The position numbers and the translations under genes are program-made. This document shows, piece after piece, positions 7,906 through 17,560 of a stretch of DNA of 64,000 nucleotides. Each line of letters starts with the position of its first letter. Within the stretch, counting starts at the first letter, position 1. Below the pieces are notes generated by a model that did not search any database, was not told where the DNA came from, and saw only the letters and a program-made list of their open reading frames with translations. Source of the stretch: Rubripirellula lacrimiformis (GTDB lineage Bacteria > Planctomycetota > Planctomycetia > Pirellulales > Pirellulaceae); contig NZ_CP036525.1 in assembly GCF_007741535.1 (NCBI RefSeq), positions 2,604,001 through 2,668,000 on the forward strand, in the 5' to 3' direction.

Positions 7906-8712
7906 GTGATTCACCAATTCAAAACCTGGAAACGACGGCGGCGGGCTGCTAGACAGGAACGCAAACTGGCTGATCCAAGCTGTTACCCGGCCGATATGGA
8001 CCGCGATGCCGTCGAAGCGATTGCTTCGGTTCGCGAATTCACGATGACGTCGACCGAACGAATCTATGGCCTTTGCGAAGCGGTTCGCTACATCAGCGAG
8101 ACTGGGATCGAAGGTGACATCGTTGAATGTGGTGTGTGGCGTGGTGGCAGCATGATGGCGATCGCCAAGATGCTAGAAGGATCGGGGACGACCCACCGCA
8201 ATCTGCACCTTTTCGACACGTTCGAAGGGATGAGCGAGCCGACCGATGCGGATGTGTCGGTCGACGGCGAAACCGCGGTCGAGCAATTGGCGGCCGAAGA
8301 TCGCAGCGATGCGAAATCGGTGTGGTGCGTCGCATCGCTGCAAGACGTGCAGTCGAACATGCAGAAGACAAACTATCCGGCCAACAAAGTTCACTATCAC
8401 GTCGGCAAGGTCGAAGAAACCATCCCCACCGCCGCTCCGGAAAAGATCGCTCTGCTGCGACTCGATACCGATTGGTACGAATCGACGGCCCACGAAATGG
8501 AACATCTGTTTCCTCGCTTGGCCGACGGTGGCGTGTTGATCATCGATGATTACGGACATTGGCAGGGAGCCCGTCGGGCAGTCGATGACTACTTTGCCAA
8601 ACATAACATCGGAATGATGCTGCATCGGTTGGACTACACCGGCCGAATCGGCATCCATCACAACGGTGTCAAGCGATCCGCCGCGGGAGTTCTAAATCGT
8701 GAAGTTGCTTAA
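7906..8712 (+). CDS. TylF/MycF-family O-methyltransferase
   Basis: TylF-family enzymes are SAM- and metal-dependent O-methyltransferases of sugar hydroxyls; in non-producers they often modify surface glycans. The 268-residue protein contains GDIVECGVWRGGSMMAIAKML (SAM loop), HLFDTFEGMSEPT, LLRLDTDWYEST and the metal/catalytic region GGVLIIDDYGHWQGARRAVDDY. The frame is open further upstream, but GTG 7906 follows GGAG at 7894-7897 with ideal spacing and starts the family-like part, so I prefer it. It overlaps the next methyltransferase gene by 14 bases, implying translational coupling. Confidence 0.85.
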   Translation: MIHQFKTWKRRRRAARQERKLADPSCYPADMDRDAVEAIASVREFTMTSTERIYGLCEAVRYISETGIEGDIVECGVWRGGSMMAIAKMLEGSGTTHRNLHLFDTFEGMSEPTDADVSVDGETAVEQLAAEDRSDAKSVWCVASLQDVQSNMQKTNYPANKVHYHVGKVEETIPTAAPEKIALLRLDTDWYESTAHEMEHLFPRLADGGVLIIDDYGHWQGARRAVDDYFAKHNIGMMLHRLDYTGRIGIHHNGVKRSAAGVLNREVA

Positions 8713-9559
8713 CGTTGGCTGCGGACGCTGTTACCACCCTGCCTGGACGAACATCGATCTGGTGGCGGCGACACCCGAAGTGCGCGCCTATGATCTGCGC
8801 CGTGGATTGCCCTACGCCGATCACTCGTTCGACGGTGTCTATCACTCGCACGTCCTGGAACACCTAAGCCCGGATGCGGCTCGGTCCATGCTGCGGGAAT
8901 GTCGCCGAGTGCTTAGCCCCGGCGGTGTGCTGCGCGTTGTCGTGCCTGATCTAGAAGGCATCACGCAACAGTATCTGCAGACGCTTCATCAAGCCGACCT
9001 CAGTGACGGGGATCCCGAATCGCTGGCCAAACACCGCTGGATGACCCTGGAACTGATCGACCAGATGACACGCCAATCCAGTGGTGGTTTGATGGGCCAG
9101 ACCATTCGTCAGCCCGAAGCAACACCGACCGAGTTCATCGAGAGCCGGTTGGGGCATCAGGTCAGCGGCAACGCGAAGGTCAAGAATCGCAAGACAATCG
9201 CAATGCGAGTGACGCGATGTTTGTCCGATGCACGCAAACAGTTGGCTCTGGCTGCGGTCACCTTGATCGACGGATCCTCGGGGCGGGCTGCCTACCGCGA
9301 GGGTCGGTTCCGTCAATCGGGCGAAATCCATCGATGGATGTATGACCGCGTATCGCTAGGCCGATTGCTGGTCGAACTTGGATTCGATGCGCCACGACCT
9401 TGTCGTGCCGAAGAGAGCCGGATCCATCACTTCGATAGCTACCAGCTAGACCGTGATGGCGAGTCCATCCGAAAACCGGATTCGCTGTTCTTCGAAGCGG
9501 TCAAGCCGATCGCTTCGGCAGTCCCAGCCAGTTCCGAATCTGCGGCGCGGGCAGCCTAG
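8699..9559 (+). CDS. Class I SAM-dependent methyltransferase
   Basis: The 286-residue protein opens with a Methyltransf_11-type fold: motif I LLNVGCGRCYHPAWTNIDL at residues 3-21, FDGVYHSHVLEHL, then the ECRRVLSPGGVLRVVVPDLE post-motif. The middle (about 115-215) is a variable, basic substrate-side insertion, and the tail resembles enzymes that act on sugars. The GTG start at 8699 has GGGAG nine bases upstream inside the TylF gene. Overlap and orientation show a two-gene operon, probably for methylation of a polysaccharide or glycoconjugate. The substrate cannot be read from sequence. Confidence 0.85.
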   Translation: MKLLNVGCGRCYHPAWTNIDLVAATPEVRAYDLRRGLPYADHSFDGVYHSHVLEHLSPDAARSMLRECRRVLSPGGVLRVVVPDLEGITQQYLQTLHQADLSDGDPESLAKHRWMTLELIDQMTRQSSGGLMGQTIRQPEATPTEFIESRLGHQVSGNAKVKNRKTIAMRVTRCLSDARKQLALAAVTLIDGSSGRAAYREGRFRQSGEIHRWMYDRVSLGRLLVELGFDAPRPCRAEESRIHHFDSYQLDRDGESIRKPDSLFFEAVKPIASAVPASSESAARAA

Positions 9560-9594
9560 TGTTTCGCGGCACCGCCTAGCACTGAACCTTGGTT

Positions 9595-9982
9595 TTCGGG
9601 TCGCGGAACTCGTCAACGGTTTGTCGATTGAGTTAGCCGCCTGAGGCGCTAGCCTCGGTTTCGTCACCTATGAACCGGGGCTAACGACCTGCCGATTTAG
9701 TAACCCGCTGCGTGAGCGAGGGATTCAACAGGATCCCTCGCCCACGCTTCGGGATGTGATTTGCACGCTAAGTTCCGGAAGACGATCAAATCAGCACGCC
9801 GCTAGCGCCCAAACGGCTAACATTCAGAATCGAAACGGGATTCAATCGACAAACCGTCAAGAGTTTCGGCCTCGCTGTGATTAACGAAAGTCTTGACGAC
9901 TTCCGCTACGCTTTTTCCTTGCCGTGACGGCCGCGGGCAATGCGCAGCCGCTGACGCGACGCTAGGCGACGCGACCAATCAC
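9595..9982. repeat. Compound dispersed-repeat block with 15-bp-arm palindrome
   Basis: The whole spacer after the methyltransferases is built of recurring modules: ACTCGTCAACGGTTTGTCG at about 9609, AGCCTCGGTTTCGTCACC at about 9651, GTAACCCGCTGCGTGAGCG at 9700, and AAACCGTCAAGAGTTTCGG at 9851 paired with CGAAAGTCTTGACG at about 9886. Bases 9710-9747 are a palindrome, GCGTGAGCGAGGGAT / ATCCCTCGCCCACGC, with one mismatch. The same palindrome is perfect at 48563-48601. No coding frame is supported. Confidence 0.75.
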
Positions 9983-10894
9983 TCATTCAGCGTTGGGTGG
10001 CGTGACCTGATCGGTCGACGTGTCGTCCGTCGGCGGCCGGCGGTTGCCCTTGGGACGCTTGGTTGCCGGGCCCGGGTCGATGCGAGAAAGCGATTCACGT
10101 GACTGTTCCAAGATCATGATCTTTTGCCAGATCTTGCGGCTCAGTCCGGTCGTCAGTTGCTCGACTTCGCTGACCGCCGCGACCGCATCTGCATCGTCGA
10201 AGTGTTGGACATACAGGGCTGCGATCTTCCCGGTCAGCGATAACATTTCGCTGCAGTAGTCCAAGTACCGATGCAGCAGGAATGGTGTCATCGATTGGCG
10301 CGGCGAATGTTTGGTATCGCGGTTCACCGATTCCGGGGAATCGGATTCGCCAAATTCGGTGCTGCCGATGGGCTGGTTGCGGAAGAAGCGTTCAGGGTCT
10401 TTCGTCAGTTGGTGCATGTCGATCACGTGTGCGATCGAGCGCAGTTCGTGAATCGCAGCGAGTGCACGGCGACGTTTGATGCGGTTTTCCAGACTGATCA
10501 GAAAGAAGATGGCGATCGCCAGGAACACGATGTCATTCAGGCCCGATTCGATCACCTGAATCCATTCCAGAACGCCGAAGGTTTCGGCCGGCGACGCGGT
10601 CTCGGGGCCCGCTGTCGGTCGGACGGCTAGGTTTTGGAAAGCTAGTCCGACCGCGGCGATCAACGCTAGGATCAAGCCTGTTGCGACCAGGTATCCGGAA
10701 ACACGCAGCCATCGAATTGGCTTTGCGATCGCGGTCGATCGCTCGGACGCTTTGCAGGCCACGACATGCAATCGTTCGCACAGCCCGGCAAGCCCCGAAT
10801 TGGGAAAGCGGTCCTCGATTCGGCTGTGCAACATGGCGACTGTTTCGATGATTCGGTCATCGCGAAGGACCATGTCGGCGACGGCGGTATTCAT
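9983..10894 (-). CDS. Two-helix membrane protein of unknown function (303 aa)
   Basis: No family is recognised. From ATG 10892-10894 the protein has a helical cytoplasmic N-terminus (about 60 residues), membrane segments at about 66-90 and 120-137 with a short Pro/Thr-rich loop, and a long charged helical C-terminal domain ending in a Pro/Thr/Arg-rich tail. A frame extension upstream runs into the AroE-like gene and is antisense-like in composition, so I reject it. It starts 44 bases after the AroE-like gene ends, so the two are probably co-transcribed. Confidence 0.65.
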   Translation of the reverse strand: MNTAVADMVLRDDRIIETVAMLHSRIEDRFPNSGLAGLCERLHVVACKASERSTAIAKPIRWLRVSGYLVATGLILALIAAVGLAFQNLAVRPTAGPETASPAETFGVLEWIQVIESGLNDIVFLAIAIFFLISLENRIKRRRALAAIHELRSIAHVIDMHQLTKDPERFFRNQPIGSTEFGESDSPESVNRDTKHSPRQSMTPFLLHRYLDYCSEMLSLTGKIAALYVQHFDDADAVAAVSEVEQLTTGLSRKIWQKIMILEQSRESLSRIDPGPATKRPKGNRRPPTDDTSTDQVTPPNAE

Positions 10895-10938
10895 GTGCAG
10901 GTCACAATCGGTGGCGGAAAGGTGGTGCCGGCGCGTGG

Positions 10939-11694
10939 CTAGACGCCCAAGTATTCTTCGATCGCTTCGCTGATCACATCCACCGATGACGCGTACGGTG
11001 TGGATGTGAATCGGGTCCATCGTTCCAGGCATTGGTCCAGCATGCCGACGCGTCGTTGATGGGCCGTGACAACTTGGTAGCCACGGCGTGCAATTTGGTC
11101 GATGTCGGGATGGCAGCCCGACAGGTCGATCACCAGGGTTGTCCCATCGTCTTGCCCCCAATCGTCCAAGTCCAGTTCCACCGGGTCATCGTCATCGGCG
11201 ACGACGATCAGTTGCGACTGGGAAATCGATTGGGCGCTGGCGTATGCGTGAACGTCGGCGACGTCAAAATTCGACGTGCTGATCACTCGCTGACGGTTAA
11301 GATCGTTGTCGAAGGGGCGGCCGATCCACAGTCGTTGCACAACCGGGTGGCGGTCGATCCGGGTTTCCAGCCACTGTTTTTGTTCGTAGCTGGCCTTGAA
11401 CATCAATTCTTCATCGCGGTACAGACAATCGATTCCGGCCAGGTCGGATTCCGTTTTGTTGGCATGCCAGGCGGCCGCTTCGGACATCACCGACGGATCG
11501 ATCATGACGCCCGCGATGCCGGTGACTTTGAATCCTTCCAACGCGGCTGCGATGTGGTGCGGATGGACATCGAACGAAAGCACTCGCCAATCGAGATCCT
11601 GGGCCTCCAGGGCGCGTTCGATCGCAAATTGGCTGGGGTTGCCGGCAATGGGGTGTCCCAGGACCGCGATGATCGGTTCGGTGGTACCATCCAT
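10939..11694 (-). CDS. Degenerate shikimate dehydrogenase-like protein
   Basis: The N-terminal half follows the AroE substrate-domain pattern: VLGHPIAGNPSQFAIERAL, then FDVHPHHIAAALEGFKVTG. The residues needed for catalysis do not match: the NVT-x-P-x-K loop reads GVMIDPSVMSEA with no Lys, and the GxNTD Asp motif is not visible. The C-terminal half keeps Rossmann-like strands (QLIVVADDDDPVELDL, TTLVIDLSGCHPD) but no clear glycine-rich nucleotide loop. It is therefore probably not a functional shikimate dehydrogenase; a regulatory or repurposed role is inference. It is followed by the two-helix membrane protein gene. Confidence 0.6.
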   Translation of the reverse strand: MDGTTEPIIAVLGHPIAGNPSQFAIERALEAQDLDWRVLSFDVHPHHIAAALEGFKVTGIAGVMIDPSVMSEAAAWHANKTESDLAGIDCLYRDEELMFKASYEQKQWLETRIDRHPVVQRLWIGRPFDNDLNRQRVISTSNFDVADVHAYASAQSISQSQLIVVADDDDPVELDLDDWGQDDGTTLVIDLSGCHPDIDQIARRGYQVVTAHQRRVGMLDQCLERWTRFTSTPYASSVDVISEAIEEYLGV

Positions 11695-11765
11695 GTTGTT
11701 TGGATCAACTTCGTGCGTGCGTTGTTGAATGAAGTAAAAATGGGACGTGGTATCGGAGTTGGATT

Positions 11766-12755
11766 TTGCAATCCACCGTTTCGACTATAGACAACGGCGA
11801 CCGGCAATCGGGTTCCACCGGCGTTGGCCGGCAAAACCATGGGCACAGCAGCGTGGTGCTGCCCCGCGTAGGGTTTCGGTCGATAGCGGTGTTATTGGTG
11901 TTCGGGCTGTTCACCGCTGCGATTCGGTTCGCGGTGGCGATTCAGAATGATGGAGTCACGATCTACCGCGTTGATTTGCCGACTCAGATCATCTTGTCGG
12001 ACCTGATCATCGTCGGCGTCGTGTACGGAACCTGTTCCGGTTTGATCTGGATGATATCCTGCCTGCCCCGGGCGTGGGCCCGTTATCTGGCCCGGTTCGC
12101 CGTTGTGGTCTCGATGGCGGCGATACTGAACTTTTGGGGCACCCATGATTGGCTTAAGAATCTGTCCAACATGGGCGGTCTTGCTCTGTCGCAGTGTACG
12201 ATTTTCTTGATCCTGCAAGTACCCGGATGGCGATGGGGCAGCGCTATGCCGGCGGATCCGGGACCAGGCGATTTGTATGGTCGCCGCCAGTTCCAAATCT
12301 CGGACGTGGTCGTCGCTACCACCTGTACCGCGTTTCTGTATGCCGCGGTCGTTCGTTACGTCGCGCCCGTCGCTGCAGCACAGTATTGGTTGGTGACAAT
12401 GGCCATCTGGGGCATCGGGCCGGTGATTGCCGCCTGTCTGCACTTTTCGATTCTGGTATCCAGCCGATCCAAGCGAATCGGATTGGCGATCGGCGGCGTC
12501 GTGTTGGCGTTTGCTGGGACTTTGGGGTTGGCGATTGCACAGGCGTCGGCATCGTCGCTGCAGTTTCCGTCCCTGCGGTTGCCGATTGGCGAAGGCCCGG
12601 GCACGGCTGTTGCAGCCAGGACCGCGGTCCATGTGGGGGACGCGACGCCATTTTACGGGGCATTGATGATCGGATTTGTCGTCACATTGGTCATGTTTTC
12701 GGCCGCCGGGCGTCTGGAAGCGATCTTTGTTCGCAGCACAGGCCAAGAAAGCTAG
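11766..12755 (+). CDS. Multi-pass membrane protein of unknown function
   Basis: The frame encodes up to 329 residues with about eight hydrophobic segments (roughly 39-57, 75-97, 106-124, 133-150, 177-198, 204-230, 236-258 and 300-320). Between segments four and five is GRRQFQISDVVVATT, a motif resembling the F-S-I-x-D-L-L stretch seen in many planctomycete membrane proteins of unknown role. The listed start is a TTG at 11766; GTG 11853, nearer the first membrane segment, is an alternative. It is divergent from the AroE-like gene. Confidence 0.65.
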   Translation: MQSTVSTIDNGDRQSGSTGVGRQNHGHSSVVLPRVGFRSIAVLLVFGLFTAAIRFAVAIQNDGVTIYRVDLPTQIILSDLIIVGVVYGTCSGLIWMISCLPRAWARYLARFAVVVSMAAILNFWGTHDWLKNLSNMGGLALSQCTIFLILQVPGWRWGSAMPADPGPGDLYGRRQFQISDVVVATTCTAFLYAAVVRYVAPVAAAQYWLVTMAIWGIGPVIAACLHFSILVSSRSKRIGLAIGGVVLAFAGTLGLAIAQASASSLQFPSLRLPIGEGPGTAVAARTAVHVGDATPFYGALMIGFVVTLVMFSAAGRLEAIFVRSTGQES

Positions 12756-12896
12756 CCAATCGGCGAAAACTATCTTGCCGATAGGCTCTACAGGAAGGTC
12801 GGCAGGTCGTCCGAACGGCCAACCCAGGACCGCAGTGAATCCAGTGTCCGCCCTCGCCCAACGAAACGAGGGGGGCGAACGCGACTTTCGCCTATA

Positions 12897-13694
12897 ATGC
12901 AAACGCCGGTGCGCAGTGCACCGATCAACTCTCTTGATTGGAACCCAGCCGTGGCGCGTGGTGATCATTTTTTCGTTTGGCGGCGGCAATACGGTGTCGG
13001 CCGGTTCCAGCACCACGGGATCGACCTGGGTGACGGAACCGCCGTGCATTTCACCGATGGCGGTGACGGCGTGGCCGGTCCGACCGGGCCCAGCGAGAAC
13101 TTTGTGATCCAGCGGACGACAGTCGAAGTGGTGACACGTGGTGGCCAAGACATGATGCATGTGGTCGCCCATCGCCAGCGATTGGATGTGGAGATGACCG
13201 TGGATCGCGCGATCAGCCAAGTGGGAACCGGCAACTATCACCTCGTTTTCCACAACTGTGAACATTTCGCGGCGTGGTGCATCCACGACCGGTACGAGAG
13301 CCGTCAGATCAATGTCGCGTTTGATCGGGCGACGGCCGTGGGCGTCAAAACATTGGCCTCCACCTCCGCTCGTGCAGTCTCTCGGTTGGGAACCAAGGGC
13401 ATCGTCCGCGGCGTCTCGCCATGGATGTTGATCGCCGATGCAGCACAGTGGGCGACCGAAGCAGGCGGGCATCACATCGGACTTCGTGATCCGCAACGTC
13501 GCAAACAGGCCAGTCGTGCGGTCGGGGTGACCACCGCGATGTCGATCGGCGCATTGGGCGGTCCGGTCGGTGTCGCGGTCGCAGGCGGGCTGTGGTGCGT
13601 GGGCGAAGTCGCAGGTGAAATGTCTCAGGCCGCCTACGAAAGGGCTCGGCTGCGTCGAACCAGGCGTGCGGCTGATGATGATCCAGTCGGCTAG
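12897..13694 (+). CDS. LRAT-fold (permuted NlpC/P60) thiol enzyme
   Basis: The 265-residue protein has the LRAT-domain core: RGDHFFVWRR at about 21-30, the catalytic histidine in FQHHGIDLGDG (His39/His40), a following His51, and the nucleophile in FHNCEHFAAWC (Cys121). LRAT-like proteins act as acyltransferases or thiol hydrolases on lipids or peptides. Residues 145-240 include Gly/Ala-rich hydrophobic helices that may insert in a membrane. The ATG at 12897 overlaps a TATAAT hexamer, so the true start may be further in, for example GTG 12909 or GTG 12951. It stands alone. Confidence 0.75.
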   Translation: MQTPVRSAPINSLDWNPAVARGDHFFVWRRQYGVGRFQHHGIDLGDGTAVHFTDGGDGVAGPTGPSENFVIQRTTVEVVTRGGQDMMHVVAHRQRLDVEMTVDRAISQVGTGNYHLVFHNCEHFAAWCIHDRYESRQINVAFDRATAVGVKTLASTSARAVSRLGTKGIVRGVSPWMLIADAAQWATEAGGHHIGLRDPQRRKQASRAVGVTTAMSIGALGGPVGVAVAGGLWCVGEVAGEMSQAAYERARLRRTRRAADDDPVG

Positions 13695-13760
13695 CGACTT
13701 CGACAGTGCGCCCTGCGGAACTTGCTGCCAACGGATTCGGTCTCCGTTTCCGACGCTACA

Positions 13761-14252
13761 TCACAGCGCCCGTTCGAGCGTTTGGTCTAGGCGTTCTTTC
13801 AGCAGTTCCATCTGGTCGGCGCTGAGGCTTTGCCCGATCTGGCTGGCGATGTGCAACCCTAGGATCAGCAGCAGTCCCGTTGGGATCATCAACAACGCCC
13901 AGGGGCGGTCGCCCATCCACCATTGGACGTAACCATAGACCGCTGCTCCGGCCACCAATATCGCCACGACAAAATAGATTGCCATGAACATGGTCCAAAT
14001 TTCTGGACGTGGTGCATAGCGGCAGTGCAATTGGCTGCCAGATTCGGTGTCGGTGACTTGGACCGACAGGTGCGGGGACCAGAACCTTTGGTCTGCGGCC
14101 GCGATCTTGTAATCGATGCACATCGACGCGGTCTCGGCGAACGGCCGCAGGTCCGGTTGCTGCAACGCTTTTCGGACGCGTAAGATCACTTCCGATGCCG
14201 GCAGGTCGGATTCGATCAAAAACGACGGTTGTAGTCGTAGCCACTGTCGCAT
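13761..14252 (-). CDS. Small two-helix membrane protein at the end of the nqr cluster
   Basis: The 163-residue protein has a soluble N-terminal domain (about 1-85), two membrane segments (about 87-109 and 116-135) and a short helical tail. The family is not recognised. It lies 83 bases after the apbE-nqrM gene on the same strand, so it may be the last gene of the nqr transcript. A role in the pump is inference from position only. The overlapping long minus-strand frame in another register is Arg/Pro-rich and rejected. Confidence 0.6.
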   Translation of the reverse strand: MRQWLRLQPSFLIESDLPASEVILRVRKALQQPDLRPFAETASMCIDYKIAAADQRFWSPHLSVQVTDTESGSQLHCRYAPRPEIWTMFMAIYFVVAILVAGAAVYGYVQWWMGDRPWALLMIPTGLLLILGLHIASQIGQSLSADQMELLKERLDQTLERAL

Positions 14253-14335
14253 CGCGAGCTGTTCCGGGGCTGTTGGCCAGTCGATTGGTGGGGTGGGGAC
14301 GACAGGCTTTCGGCTTCCCGCTTGGCGATGCTGCG

Positions 14336-15652
14336 CTAGCTCGTTGACTGTTTGCTTTCAGACGACTGCATTCGTTCCCGCAGTTCCTTGCACGCATCCG
14401 CCGGATTGCTGCACAGCCCGCAGGCAGTGCTGCCGTCGGGGTTCGTCTTGTTGGCCAGTCCGCCACACGAACCACTGATGGCTCGACGTCCGAAGATGAC
14501 GCCGATCGCCATCAGGAACAGAATTGTACCAAACGCAATCGTGCTGATGGCCATGGTCGCCCAGGGGGACCCGGCGGCGGACTGCGGTCTGGCTGTGCTT
14601 GACGTTGCTGGATCGGCATCGGTGGCGTACTGGGCCATCGCTCCGGAACCTGCGCGAGCGAAGCCGTCCGCCGTGCGGCTGATCAGCAGCGCGGAAATGT
14701 TTTCGCGTTTGGCGACTTCCAGGCCGTCGACCGGTCCCAGCACGTTCAGTGCGGTTGCCCAGGCGTCGGCATCCACGCACTTTGCTGCGACGACCGACAC
14801 GGATGCCAAGTCATGTTGGATCGGGCGACCGGTGCGAGGGTCGATGGTGTGCGAGTAACGGATCCCGTCGGCTTCGAAGAAATTGCGATAGTCTCCCGAA
14901 GTCGCCATCGCGTTGTCGTTGCCGCTGCCGGTACTGAGCGCGTGAGCCACGGTCCAGGCATCGGTCGCCGCATCGGGCGTTTGAATCCCGACTTTCCACC
15001 ATTGTCCGGATTTGGATCCGCTGGTGCGAACCTCACCACCGATTTCCACGAACACATCCGGGAATCCTTCGGTGTTGAGGTATTCGACAACGCGATCCGA
15101 TCCGTGTCCCTTGGCGATGGCGGACAGGTCGATCTGCAGAGCGGCGATTGCCTTCTTGATCGCTGGCGGGTCCGTTCGCACGGCCAGATTCTGATAGCCC
15201 GTCGATTGACGAAGAGCTTCGATCGCGGCGTCGTCCGGAACCTTGCCCGTTCGCTGGTCCGGACCAAAGTTCCAGGCGTTGACCAGAGGGCCAACGGTGA
15301 CATCGAAGGCACCGTCGGTCTGTTCGGATATCCGCTGGGCGGTTTCGACCACGCCCGCGAATTCGGGGCTGACGTCAAACCACTCGGTGGTCTGCGATTG
15401 GTTGAAGCGACTGATTTCGGACGATTTCAAGTACGTCGACATCTGGTCGTTGACGTTCCGTAGAACGCCATCGACACCGATTTGGACGTCTTGCATTCGC
15501 GCCAGGCTGGGCGTGTCGGCTACGACATGGATCTTGACCGAATAGGTCGTCCCCATGGTGCTGCCGCCAAAGGACACCGTCTCGCCCTGGTCCGCGGACG
15601 CGGCTTGGTTCAGGCAAGCGGCGATGAAAAACAGAGCAAGAAAGCGAGGCAT
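14336..15652 (-). CDS. apbE: FAD:protein FMN transferase fused to NqrM-like iron-delivery domain
   Basis: Residues 22-340 are ApbE, which attaches FMN covalently to threonines of NqrB and NqrC in the periplasm. Visible signatures are GGSTMGTTYSVKI, DLSAIAKGHGSDRV, VEIGGEVRTSG and HTIDPRTGRPI. An N-terminal signal with a possible lipobox (IAAC, Cys13) points to export. Residues 367-388 form a membrane helix followed by IFGRRAISGSCGGL and a tail with Cys396, Cys411, Cys414 and Cys421. That matches NqrM (DUF539), the factor needed to place iron between NqrD and NqrE. The topology fits: ApbE outside, Cys tail inside. The gene follows nqrF by 24 bases. In Vibrio the two are separate neighbouring genes; here they are one polypeptide. 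Confidence 0.92.
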   Translation of the reverse strand: MPRFLALFFIAACLNQAASADQGETVSFGGSTMGTTYSVKIHVVADTPSLARMQDVQIGVDGVLRNVNDQMSTYLKSSEISRFNQSQTTEWFDVSPEFAGVVETAQRISEQTDGAFDVTVGPLVNAWNFGPDQRTGKVPDDAAIEALRQSTGYQNLAVRTDPPAIKKAIAALQIDLSAIAKGHGSDRVVEYLNTEGFPDVFVEIGGEVRTSGSKSGQWWKVGIQTPDAATDAWTVAHALSTGSGNDNAMATSGDYRNFFEADGIRYSHTIDPRTGRPIQHDLASVSVVAAKCVDADAWATALNVLGPVDGLEVAKRENISALLISRTADGFARAGSGAMAQYATDADPATSSTARPQSAAGSPWATMAISTIAFGTILFLMAIGVIFGRRAISGSCGGLANKTNPDGSTACGLCSNPADACKELRERMQSSESKQSTS

Positions 15653-15676
15653 CAGCTTGGTATTCCCAAAGATCGA

Positions 15677-16894
<1,218 letters not shown>

Positions 16895-16914
16895 TTTAAG
16901 AACTCGTAAGTGGT

Positions 16915-17553
16915 TTACAGGCTGATTCCGCCGAACGACATGAAGGCCAACGCCATCAAGCCAACGGTGATGAAAGTGATTCCAAGGCCGCGAAGCGGCG
17001 GAGGCACGTCACTGTATTTCATCTTCTCGCGGATGCCGGCGAGCGCCACGATGGCCAAAGCCCAACCGATACCGCAGCCCAATCCGTAGACGACCGATTC
17101 GCCAAAGTCATAGTTGCGGTCTTGCATGAACAACGAACCACCCAGGATGGCGCAGTTCACGGTGATCAACGGCAGGAAGATTCCCAAAGCGTTGTAAAGC
17201 GGTGGGAAGAACTTGTCCAAAACCATTTCCAGGATCTGAACCATTGCCGCGATGACGCCGATAAAGCTGATGAAGGCCAGGAAGTCCAAGTTGACGTCGG
17301 CAAAGTCGATCGTGCTGGTCGGGACGCCTAGGTCGTTGATCCATGTCATCGCGCCTTTCTTCAACAACCAACTATTGATGACTTGGTTGGCTGGGATCGT
17401 GATCGCTTCGATCACAATCACTGCCGCGCTTAGTCCCAAAGCCATTTTGACGTTCTTGCTGATCGCCAAGAACGTGCACATGCCCAGGAAGAACGCGAGT
17501 GCAAGGTTTTCGATGAAAACAGCTTGCAAAAAGATGTTGATGTAGTTTTCCAT
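16915..17553 (-). CDS. nqrE: Na+-translocating NADH:quinone reductase subunit E
   Basis: This 212-residue, six-helix membrane subunit pairs with NqrD in an inverted-topology dimer that holds an iron centre in the membrane. The iron-ligand cysteines are present: Cys26 in [20 protein letters not shown] and Cys134 in [12 protein letters not shown]. Length and the [19 protein letters not shown] start are typical. It lies 7 bases after nqrD and 20 before nqrF. Confidence 0.98.
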   Translation of the reverse strand: MENYINIFLQAVFIENLALAFFLGMCTFLAISKNVKMALGLSAAVIVIEAITIPANQVINSWLLKKGAMTWINDLGVPTSTIDFADVNLDFLAFISFIGVIAAMVQILEMVLDKFFPPLYNALGIFLPLITVNCAILGGSLFMQDRNYDFGESVVYGLGCGIGWALAIVALAGIREKMKYSDVPPPLRGLGITFITVGLMALAFMSFGGISL

Positions 17554-17560
17554 GGTTCGC

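Noticed and set aside
12893-12898. TATAAT as a confirmed -10 promoter element
   Set aside because: No -35 hexamer is found at the right distance (the region is a G-run), so it is kept only as a question about the start site.
11892-13496. 534-residue open frame on the minus strand
   Set aside because: It lies antisense to two better-supported plus-strand genes (a membrane protein and the LRAT-fold protein). Its composition is rich in Arg, His and Asp with no motif, as expected for a GC-rich shadow frame.
13756-14475. 239-residue minus-strand frame overlapping the small membrane protein
   Set aside because: It is Arg/Pro/Ala-rich and without motif. The alternative register gives two membrane helices and a sensible domain layout.
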